Part shown: positions 18,912-27,111 of the stretch, in pieces
Position numbering within the stretch: position 1 is the stretch's first letter
Layout of the letters: every line of letters begins with the position of its first letter
From: Asparagopsis taxiformis
Lineage: Eukaryota > Rhodophyta > Florideophyceae > Bonnemaisoniales > Bonnemaisoniaceae
Direction: 5' to 3'
NCBI GenBank assembly: GCA_030407315.1
Contig: JALQPE010000374.1
Coordinates: forward strand, 1-37,960
DNA: 37,960 bases
The notes under the pieces: generated by a model
Seen by the model: the letters and a program-made list of their open reading frames with translations, nothing else
Database searches by the model: none
What the model was told of the DNA's origin: nothing
Translations under genes and position numbers: made by a program

Positions 18912-20438
18912 ATGAATCCCGAAACCTCCGTGAGCATCGCTGCATTTTCCGAAATAACGCGTGAGGGCTTTTCGAACATCACTGCAGAGCTGAAAGCCCT
19001 GAGTGATAAAATGGATGCCGTCGAGAAGAGCACCATTCAATTACGCGAGACTCTCGGAAATGTCGCCAAGACTGTCTCCATGCTAAACACCGATATGCAG
19101 GAGGTCAAGGGCATCGTCGATGGGCTTCTGAGCCAGGGACAAGGACATCCGAAGAAGATCGCCTCTGAGAAGGACAGGGAACGTCTCCGCATTGCGCAGG
19201 ATGCGGAGAAATCGTTCACGTTCGAAATGGTGTGTGCTGTGCTGTGTGCTGTTGTTCCAACGTACACGAAGGCAATGGTGGATAAGAGGGATAGGCATTT
19301 CAACGGATGCGAGCTAATCAATACGCTGATGTTCGCCAGGCAGAGCAATGAGCGAAAGGATGTGTTCAATAGGACGCTTGCCGGCCGGAACCACATTGAA
19401 TTGCGCTGCCAAGTTGTGACCTCTTTAATCAAGAATACGTGTCAAAACAATTCTTTCAGAGAGGGAGGAGACCGTTCCAGCTCCAATGGAACGTCGGAAG
19501 GTATCGAACGGTGGAGGGTGCGGGGGTATGTGACTACCGGGACCATTGAGGAGACAATTCGCGGAACGGACTCTGCTCGCATGGATGGAATGCATGGGAC
19601 GCCCGAGGCAAGTGATGGGGCCGCTCGAAAGCAGAAGCGAAGAAAGGTTGGTGACAATGGGCCGTTGCACAGAAAGGAGGTAGGCATCACTGTGACGAAA
19701 TCGGCACTCACGGCAGTGACCGGGTTTATGAACAAGTCCAGAGATCATGTGCGAAACCGGTTCATCCGAGATCTTGGATTCGTTCTATACAGTGGGTTTC
19801 AAGGTTCAGTCCGCATGGAGCATCATTTGCACGACGGTGGGCTGGACATTGAGTCAGTTCCAAGTCTGTACTCGGCGCAGAGGAAAATGAATGCAGCGGA
19901 GCGCGCAGCAATGGATGACAAGAATATGAAGATTCTTCGCGACTTCATTGCTGTGCGAAAAGAAATGGTATTCAAAGTCGAGTACGAAGTTCAAATAATT
20001 GGAGAACCGGACAAGAGGTTTGTGACTAGGAGGATCAATTTAGTAGAGGTTGCACTGAACTTTGCAGTCGCCTACACGCAATGTTCTGATAAGAACATGT
20101 TCCTGCGACGTTCAGAATACTCCTTGCAATTCATCTACATACTTGCATACGGGTTCCGAACGATTTTGAAATTTCAAAGTGGAGCAGAGGTGGGAGGAGC
20201 GCAAATCCGGGAAATCAATGAAGCAGTGAAACTGCTTCTTCCCGGGGAGCGGGTGAGTAGTCGTTTTATGAATGAGGAGGTTTTGACTATATCGCGTGAT
20301 AGATATGAAGAACTGAATGTAGACGATGGAGGGGACTCAGTGCTGGAGGAGAGCTTCAGGTCTATGGAAGAGGACGGAGGAGATGAAGAATATGTGAAGG
20401 TATTCGTCGATGATGAAATCGAGAATGAAGGGGAGTAG
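18912..20438 (+). CDS. 508-aa coiled-coil protein of unknown function (right copy)
   Basis: Protein identical to the left copy. The start is the ATG in TTCAACATG, after a leader of ~530 bp from the motif cluster. An N-terminal coiled coil, a central basic KQKRRKV, a folded-looking region rich in charged and aromatic residues (~265-430) and an acidic C-terminal tail are visible. No catalytic motif is evident. Identity in both arms, when the neighbouring 1209-aa gene differs, suggests recent duplication, conversion or constraint. A DNA-binding, TnpA-like role on the adjacent subterminal repeats is a hypothesis from position and oligomerisation potential. Confidence 0.82.
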   Translation: MNPETSVSIAAFSEITREGFSNITAELKALSDKMDAVEKSTIQLRETLGNVAKTVSMLNTDMQEVKGIVDGLLSQGQGHPKKIASEKDRERLRIAQDAEKSFTFEMVCAVLCAVVPTYTKAMVDKRDRHFNGCELINTLMFARQSNERKDVFNRTLAGRNHIELRCQVVTSLIKNTCQNNSFREGGDRSSSNGTSEGIERWRVRGYVTTGTIEETIRGTDSARMDGMHGTPEASDGAARKQKRRKVGDNGPLHRKEVGITVTKSALTAVTGFMNKSRDHVRNRFIRDLGFVLYSGFQGSVRMEHHLHDGGLDIESVPSLYSAQRKMNAAERAAMDDKNMKILRDFIAVRKEMVFKVEYEVQIIGEPDKRFVTRRINLVEVALNFAVAYTQCSDKNMFLRRSEYSLQFIYILAYGFRTILKFQSGAEVGGAQIREINEAVKLLLPGERVSSRFMNEEVLTISRDRYEELNVDDGGDSVLEESFRSMEEDGGDEEYVKVFVDDEIENEGE

Positions 20439-20482
20439 TATCGGATGAAACCGGTTTCGGTATAGTAGACGAAGAATGAAGA

Positions 20483-20488
20483 AATAAA
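20483..20488 (+). terminator. Poly(A) signal of the 508-aa gene (right)
   Basis: AATAAA lies 45 bp after the stop, in the 275-bp convergent gap. Confidence 0.5.
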
Positions 20489-20709
20489 ATTTCTGTTGAG
20501 TTGAATTTTGTAATAGATGGAAGTAGATAGATACGAGACATCAGGAAACCAGTCAGACGATAGTGTCAAGTCGAAGGAATAGCGCAGAGACAGGTAGTGG
20601 AATAGTCGAAGTAGGAAGGGGCGAGGGTATCCGTCTTTACTAGAAATTGATGGCCACAGGAGCTCTAGAATGAAATACCCAGGAACAGGATAACTACGGA
20701 TAGATGTAC

Positions 20710-20715
20710 TTTATT
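20710..20715 (-). terminator. Poly(A) signal of the 453-aa gene (right)
   Basis: AATAAA on the minus strand overlaps the stop codon of the 453-aa gene. Confidence 0.45.
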
Positions 20716-22075
20716 ATTTTTGCTCAGGACTGCAGTTGGCAGGTGGAGGAGAGCGAGGGTGGGTATTGTCTGAATCCGCATTGAAGCCAAGACGAGAGAT
20801 AGCCTCATAGCCAATGTCTTCAAGCTCCTGGCATGTAGTAGTACCACTGAAAATACAGCAAGGTAAGCGTAGATGTAGTGTACCAAACGTCTCTGCGGTT
20901 GATAGAGGCTGGAAAGTGCTGTAACAAGCTCGGCGCTGAATACGTCTCCACAGTAACGAAAACGTTGCTCCATAGGTAACAGTAGCCTTATCACGTAGGT
21001 GGAAAGAGTCCACGATGCTAGACTGTGATAGTTGGCTAAGACATAGGGGATGTAAAAATGTATTGTTGACGTGGTCAAACTCGTAGGAGTCTCTGCAAAG
21101 AACTGTCATACGTTGGTCTGGGCTGGACAGGACGTAAGCAGATGAGCCGACGAGAAATGCGGAAGAAGGAGCATCATGAGAGCAATCAACGTCGACTAGA
21201 TTTCCTAAAATTCGGACAATCGATGAGCTGCCTCCATCGCGTTCCGCCCTGCTCTTCACCAATATTTTCTGGAACCCGTGTTGCGAGGTACCTATGGAGT
21301 CACATAGTGCCTGAAAGGTGGGGAAAATGATGGAAAGATCCGACTCATTTCCAGAGGGAAAGGTGATGTCCTCAAAGGACGGCTGGAAGAGAACGTCACG
21401 ATTCTCTTTCGCCTTGCATTGAATGGCAATAGTGCGGAATTGAGCAAGGGAGCAGTCGGCCTGTACTCTGATTTCTTCTTGCGATGTTTGTCGCATTCCC
21501 CTGGAGTGCTCGGATTTCGTCATCCGGAGGGAGAGGGGCTTGTCTGTGTACACACCAAGCTTCTGAAACAGAATGCTACATACAGTCAGAGCAGAGGAGG
21601 TCATGGAACTGTTGGAATCGAATGGAGGGGGTAGAGGATGTTTGGCAGCTGACTCCAGCTTTTCCAATCTTGCCAGCATTTCTGCTACGGTCTTCTTCAT
21701 TTGATCCGCAGTGCAATCTTGAAGGATGCCGCGGTGGCGGTGGCGAGTGTGGTCAATGCCGTAGTCTGGGTCTCTCTCTGCTGGGGATGGAGGTGAGTCC
21801 ATACTGCGAAGCTCACCACTTCGCCACGGGAGAACCCTTCCGGAATCCTTGTCGACGAGCTCGTTACGATCTGAAATCTTGACTTGAGAAAGGGTAGAGT
21901 CGAAACCATATTCAGCTTTGTATTCGAGCAATGCATGGAGGAATGGGTCTGTTTCAGTCTTGACCTGAGTAATTTCCTTGACGATTGCAGACCACCAGAC
22001 AATTTTTCGTTTCCTCCCAAACGGCCGAAGTTCCCATTGAACTTCTATAACGTCGTTTGGAGCGAGAGGAAGCAT
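20714..22075 (-). CDS. 453-aa protein, possible Tudor/royal-family N-terminus (right copy)
   Basis: Protein identical to the left copy at 9530-10891. The first ~75 residues show the alternating aromatic and strand pattern (VQWE, VWWSAIV, LEYKAEYGF) typical of small chromatin-reader barrels. A short coiled coil and a long unassigned region follow. It shares a 513-bp divergent promoter region with the methyltransferase-SET gene, which supports co-expression. If the reader assignment is right, it would complement the writer and eraser genes beside it. The assignment rests on pattern alone and could be wrong. Confidence 0.8.
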   Translation of the reverse strand: MLPLAPNDVIEVQWELRPFGRKRKIVWWSAIVKEITQVKTETDPFLHALLEYKAEYGFDSTLSQVKISDRNELVDKDSGRVLPWRSGELRSMDSPPSPAERDPDYGIDHTRHRHRGILQDCTADQMKKTVAEMLARLEKLESAAKHPLPPPFDSNSSMTSSALTVCSILFQKLGVYTDKPLSLRMTKSEHSRGMRQTSQEEIRVQADCSLAQFRTIAIQCKAKENRDVLFQPSFEDITFPSGNESDLSIIFPTFQALCDSIGTSQHGFQKILVKSRAERDGGSSSIVRILGNLVDVDCSHDAPSSAFLVGSSAYVLSSPDQRMTVLCRDSYEFDHVNNTFLHPLCLSQLSQSSIVDSFHLRDKATVTYGATFSLLWRRIQRRACYSTFQPLSTAETFGTLHLRLPCCIFSGTTTCQELEDIGYEAISRLGFNADSDNTHPRSPPPANCSPEQK

Positions 22076-22588
22076 GTTGGGATAGCTATGGAATAGAATT
22101 GTTGTATTAGTGAAAGCCTAACCGTTACCTTCTGCTAAAGAGTAGTATATACTAGGAGGATTGGAAAGGTCGAGAAGAGATGTTTAGGTGGTGTAGAAAT
22201 AGAATGGACAATTGACAAAATTGACACGTCAGTGTGGATGATGTCTGCCATGAACTGATTGCAGCATAAAATTTGATGTGAATAATCGTTCTAGAAGTGA
22301 ATGTCGGATGCATACGATTGGACTACAAAGATACGTTTAGAGATGTTACGCGGCCCAATAAATTGCATGGAAAAATATTTTGAGTATTACTTTAGTATTA
22401 CATTGATTATTGAGCTAACAGTCGATGTAGTTATCTTGTAAAGGTTCGGACAGGGGTGGAAAGGAAACAGCCACCGAAGTGCTACCACTCGCTGACACTT
22501 TGTTTTAAACAACCAACTTCTGCTTTGCGCCACCCTGGTCAAGCAGCAACCAACTATCCCTTTCTTAAAAACTCTACCTTTGTTCGCC
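22076..22588. promoter_or_regulatory. Divergent promoter region (right)
   Basis: Right-arm copy of the gap at 9017-9529. TAGTATATACTA at about 22143-22154 lies ~70 bp from the 453-aa start. The methyltransferase-SET ATG at 22589 has a strong gccATGg context. Confidence 0.45.
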
Positions 22589-25500
22589 ATGGAAGGAACG
22601 TTCCACAATCACGGTGAAAAGCACGACGGATGGGTGTTCATCGACCCCAATCAAGTCAGCAAATTCGTATCGATTCGCGATGTTGATGCAAGTCATGTGG
22701 AAGCGCTCATGGAGAGCATTCGCAACAGCGGTTATGACACAGCTCATCCCGTGACTGGCAGGTTTCGAGAAGGCGTTCTGGAGATATTGGATGGAGCGCA
22801 CCGCTGCATGGCAATTGTACGTGGAATGGAGAAGGGCGTCTTTCCTCCTGGCGTTACGATTCCTATGCGAGAAGAGTCTATCGTGGCGGACACCAACAGC
22901 AGTACTGCTGTTGTGCTGGACCGTGTGAGAGCGACGACATCCAACGACATTGCAGGCCTGCAAAGGCGCATGATGTTTGTTGAGTATCTGATGATCGCCG
23001 TTGATCTCAGAGACGAGTACTGGGTCCAAAACGGAAAGGACAAGTACGCTCATATTTCGTCTGTGAGGATGGCTGATGTGTTGGGCTGGATCAAATCCTG
23101 CGATCCAAGCGGCCAAATTGCTTCAAGCCTGAGTGGTAAACCGCAGTACAGCTCATGCATGTCTATCCTGGCTGTGCTTCGGCCGTATCACCGAGCAGAA
23201 GATTCGAGTTCGATTGATTTGCGTCTGTGGCAAATGTTTTGTCATGCATGGGGACTCAATGCAGAGATGGGTGATTCTCCGAGGATGGTTGAGTTTCCGA
23301 AACAGGTGGGGGTGACTAGTTCTCGTGCCGTCGAAATGTTTGGCAAGACACCCCGCGGAGAATTGTCCTCTCCACTGAACCGCGAACTGCTTTCGAGCAG
23401 GTACTTTCTGGACGGCGCTACATCCGACATGCAAGATGCAACATCCAGTGCGCAAGCCAACCAGCTTGGATTTGTTGTCGACCGTGTGTTAGCTGCGTGG
23501 GATACCGGGGCAAGAGTGTTGGGGTATGAGGATGTTGAATCGATGTGCTGGCCGTTCATGGTATTCGATCCTGCGAGCCTTTGCTTCAGGTCACTCCCGA
23601 ATCGGTCTGATGGCTGCGCGGTCGAGGAGCATCGGAAAAACCTGACCATTGTCCCGAAAACTGTAGACAGTGAAAACGGGTTCTGTGCCGACCTTCCAGT
23701 GGCTGTGGATGCAAGGCTGCGATCATTGACAAGCGCCTTCCTGCTGTCGATACGCCAATGTGTCACTGAGGTGAATGTGTTCGCCGAGCGTGGTCAGCTG
23801 ATGCAGAGACTTCGAGCCTTGCTTTTCGACACTCCTGACAAGTTCGGATTGAACTCGTTCATGCGAGCCAAGTTGAACACGTCTCATGCCCTGGATGGTC
23901 AGAGGAGGCTGAAGGCTTGGTTATTGCGAACCCGAGAGCAACGAAAGCTTCCTCTGACCATGGATGAGTTGCACAGTCTTGAGGATACGCCCGAGCCTGG
24001 CATCCTTGAAGGTGCACCTGCGCAGATGGAAATATCCGCAGCAGTGCCAAACAATGGCAGCGAGGATATAGAAGAGGATAGTCTGGAGCCACAGAGGAAG
24101 AAGGCTAGGCTGGAGCGCGGTGGTGGAGAGGACGATAATGCGGCGGTTGCTAGCGAAACAGCAACAAGAGAAGGTGCGGCCGAGGATGACGCTATGGAGG
24201 TTGACACTGTATCGCCTACAGAAGCACCGCTCGTTGACGTCGGAAAGGAAACCAAGCCAGAATATGTCACCAAGCTGGAAGCTGTGATGGGGCGTTACAT
24301 TCACACTGTGAATTGTGACGCCACTGATGTAGCCAAAGAGGTGGAGGACAAAATTAGTTTCCTGGAAGATGGCGTGTTGGAGGACAGTGTTCAGCTTGTG
24401 CTCACTGATCCTCCATTCAACACGAGGCGGGAAGGCGGCAGAGAAAACTCGGAGTACGATATTCTGGAGCCGGAAGAGTTGGCGAGTGTTGCGTGTGAAA
24501 TAGTTCGAGTTCTTCGGCCTGGCGGTCATGCTCTAATCTATTCCAGCGTGCGCCAACTCGTGGCATGGATGGATGCAATCAGAAATGCCGAGCCTGGCAA
24601 GATGATTGTGGACAGTGTTCCAGTCGTGCTATCTCGCCGACCACACAGCTTTACGTCCAATCCATCGACGAAAACGTGCACACTGCATAATATGCACGAT
24701 TTCGTTATCCATGCGTATAAGCGGGGGAAGGGTATGGCTGCATACGATATGGTGGATTACAGGTTGCACAATCCGGACATATCGAGGCACCCTGGGTTCA
24801 CCAACGCGATTGACAACGTTCCGAGGTTGTCGGCTGGTGAAGCTCAATACGATGGGCAGAACAACCGACTGCGCCATGAGCAGAAGGCGTTGACCACTCT
24901 TCGTGAGCTTCTGGAACGATTTTCGAAGCAGAACGATATCGTGATGGATTTCTTCTCGGGAACATACAGCACAGCCATAGCGTGTATGACGTTGAGGGAT
25001 GGTACGTATCGTCGGTTCATTGGGTGTGAGAAGGAAAAAAGGTGCCACGATGCATCGCAGGAGTGGATACTGCATGCTTTCGTCAGTGAGGTGAAAGCCG
25101 GGCGATATGGGGGGATCTTGCAGCGTGAGGTGGAGAGTATTCTTGGGGACGAGTCGGTACCGGTCACAGGAAAAGCTCCAAGGCTTCGGCAGAAGCACAT
25201 CTCAGATGCACCAGAAGGTTTACCTGCTGTGACAGCATTGCCGAACCATCTGCTTGTGTTCGTTGCGTCAATGAAGAAGGACGGGTCTATGCTTCACAGA
25301 TTGAGCGGGGTGCCTATGGACCAGTGGCCGGCCGAGGACATGCACTCGTTTTGGAGCATAGACCCGGACGCGATTCTGGCTGCTGATGCCGCATTCTACG
25401 GTGTCTATGTTTCGCAATCGGAGGTAAGAGGTGGTGGGTTTGGCGTATTCGCGGCGAAGAAACTGAAGAAGGGGACGGTCATTGGCTGGTACAACGGGAC

Positions 25501-25903
25501 GATTTTCTATGCGAAGATTCGAGACTCGGAACCGCAGAGATCAGTGATGTACGGCCCGGAAGGATTTGGGTGCACAGGAGAGAGGTTCCAGGACTACAAC
25601 ATGGAATTGGAAACCACGTACATAGGGAGGGGTGCACCTGTTCGGAAGGTTTGGCTCGTTCCAGCGGTCTATAATTGTACCAGCTACCTCAATGATTGTC
25701 GGGTCATTGACGGAACGGAGAAAGCGACCGAGGTGAGTCGAACACAGTCAGCCGAGTTTCGACAAGGCGATGCCATAGACAAACCGGACTTTGCTTCAAA
25801 TATCAAGAATCCCCATGCTGTCAAGGTCGTTCTGACCAGAGACGTTGAAGCTGATGAGAAGATATTTGCTGACTATGGTAGAAAATATTGGCTAGCTAAC
25901 TGA
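22589..25903 (+). CDS. ParB-like / beta-class DNA amino-methyltransferase / SET fusion (1104 aa)
   Basis: A chromatin 'writer' by domain content. Residues ~20-85 form a ParB/Srx-like N-terminal domain with DGAHR at 68-72, a domain often fused to methyltransferases in phages and bacteria. A helical middle follows, then a basic PQRKKAR patch near 502 and an acidic linker. The methyltransferase has DPPFNT at 607-612 (motif IV) and DFFSGTYS at 787-794 (motif I, lacking the usual second Gly). This order marks the beta class that methylates exocyclic amino groups (N6-A or N4-C). The SET domain runs from ~948 (GGGFGVFA) through YLNDC (1033-1037, in place of NHSC) to DYG at 1095-1097. SET domains transfer methyl to lysine. 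This copy has ADEKIF near the end where the left has ADEEIF. Confidence 0.88.
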   Translation: MEGTFHNHGEKHDGWVFIDPNQVSKFVSIRDVDASHVEALMESIRNSGYDTAHPVTGRFREGVLEILDGAHRCMAIVRGMEKGVFPPGVTIPMREESIVADTNSSTAVVLDRVRATTSNDIAGLQRRMMFVEYLMIAVDLRDEYWVQNGKDKYAHISSVRMADVLGWIKSCDPSGQIASSLSGKPQYSSCMSILAVLRPYHRAEDSSSIDLRLWQMFCHAWGLNAEMGDSPRMVEFPKQVGVTSSRAVEMFGKTPRGELSSPLNRELLSSRYFLDGATSDMQDATSSAQANQLGFVVDRVLAAWDTGARVLGYEDVESMCWPFMVFDPASLCFRSLPNRSDGCAVEEHRKNLTIVPKTVDSENGFCADLPVAVDARLRSLTSAFLLSIRQCVTEVNVFAERGQLMQRLRALLFDTPDKFGLNSFMRAKLNTSHALDGQRRLKAWLLRTREQRKLPLTMDELHSLEDTPEPGILEGAPAQMEISAAVPNNGSEDIEEDSLEPQRKKARLERGGGEDDNAAVASETATREGAAEDDAMEVDTVSPTEAPLVDVGKETKPEYVTKLEAVMGRYIHTVNCDATDVAKEVEDKISFLEDGVLEDSVQLVLTDPPFNTRREGGRENSEYDILEPEELASVACEIVRVLRPGGHALIYSSVRQLVAWMDAIRNAEPGKMIVDSVPVVLSRRPHSFTSNPSTKTCTLHNMHDFVIHAYKRGKGMAAYDMVDYRLHNPDISRHPGFTNAIDNVPRLSAGEAQYDGQNNRLRHEQKALTTLRELLERFSKQNDIVMDFFSGTYSTAIACMTLRDGTYRRFIGCEKEKRCHDASQEWILHAFVSEVKAGRYGGILQREVESILGDESVPVTGKAPRLRQKHISDAPEGLPAVTALPNHLLVFVASMKKDGSMLHRLSGVPMDQWPAEDMHSFWSIDPDAILAADAAFYGVYVSQSEVRGGGFGVFAAKKLKKGTVIGWYNGTIFYAKIRDSEPQRSVMYGPEGFGCTGERFQDYNMELETTYIGRGAPVRKVWLVPAVYNCTSYLNDCRVIDGTEKATEVSRTQSAEFRQGDAIDKPDFASNIKNPHAVKVVLTRDVEADEKIFADYGRKYWLAN

Positions 25904-26179
25904 GCTACTTTGATAGATTTGAGTAAACACGCATTGGCAGAGACAATAGACTGTGCATCATCTTGCAAGAGCGCTAGATATTATAGACTACACTAGAACA
26001 ATCGTGACATGACTGCAGGAAGGCATCTGCGGCCTGGAGTGCAAACTATCCACTTTTCTACTGCTATACCTATGGATACGAAAAGGAGAGAAACTAGAAA
26101 GATGTGAGTGAGAAATTGTGTAGCAACGCAGGATGTAGAACACCAGTAAGAGAGCGATGTAGGAGAAGCAGTCACCCCA

Positions 26180-26636
26180 TTACAGTGCGGGCCGTTTACC
26201 GGGGATGCTGACAGCAAAGTCATCGTTACGATGACTTTGCTGTAAGAAAACAAATCATTACAGCAGCCACGATTTCTTTACCGGGTAAAAAAATTGTGGC
26301 CGCTGTAATGAAACGTTTTCTTACAGCAAAGTCATCGTAACGATGACTTTGTGTAAGAAAGCAAATCATTACAGCGGCCACAATTTTTTACCCGGTAAAA
26401 ATTCTTGCTGATTTTTACCCGGTAAAAAATTCTTTGGCCACTGCAAGGAAACGGTTCCTTACAGCAAAGTCATCGTTACGATGACTTTGCTGTAAGAAAG
26501 CAAATCATTACAGCGGCCAGAATTTTTTTACCCGGTAAAGAAATCGTGGCTGCTGTAATGTTTTCTTTTCTTACAGCAAAGTCATCGTAACGATGACTTT
26601 GCTGTAAGGAACCCTGGTAAACGGCTTCGGCTGTAA
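26180..26636. repeat. A/B palindrome array 3 (right-arm copy of array 2)
   Basis: Inverted copy of 4967-5425 with the same A-B-A-B'-A-B-A order. The first A starts at 26208. The A near 26322-26359 has lost one base from its right arm (ACTTTGTGTAAG), so it is no longer symmetric. It lies between the stops of the methyltransferase-SET gene and the ParB-dioxygenase gene. Confidence 0.92.
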
Positions 26637-27111
26637 GCAGCAGGGAGTTTCGTCCTTCTCCCATCTTGGTAAAGGTGAGAAGCGAAGTGTGAAGTCGGGA
26701 AAATTGCTCAGCAAAGGTCTGTACGGCTGTGAGCAGCTCTCAGGAGTATTTTACCTCACGTGGTCTCTGTTCAGGGTATACCCTGTATATATATAGGTAG
26801 CCTAGTGTAGGTGGGAAGATAGACGAAAATTCTACCAATAATTTATCACAGTGACGGCTCTCGTAGTCGAAATCTGCGCGTTGTCAAGGGTTGAAACTAG
26901 TCTCCCCCTACGGCCTAGCTAGTAAAATCATACAACGTTGTAGACTAATATTAAAAAGTAGCAAGCAATCTGCTGAGTAGCACTAAACTATGAGATGAAG
27001 GCCAGATGTATAGATGAAAACCGAAAAGTGGGCTAAGATAACAATGTTGAGATGAGAAAGACAGAACTTTTAGCAGGGAACAGTAGTATAGGTTTTAATA
27101 CTTCTGATATG
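26637..27111. other. Intergenic stretch downstream of the right ParB-dioxygenase gene
   Basis: No gene is visible. It holds the 14-nt palindrome CAGGGTATACCCTG beside a TATATATATA run (about 26774-26797). In the left arm the same palindrome is shortened by a substitution at its edge. Otherwise it is unique AT-rich sequence. Confidence 0.5.

Noticed and set aside
22589..22900. True plasmid or chromosome partition ParB
   Set aside because: Only the N-terminal ParB/Srx-like signature is present. No HTH parS-binding domain and no ParA partner are seen.
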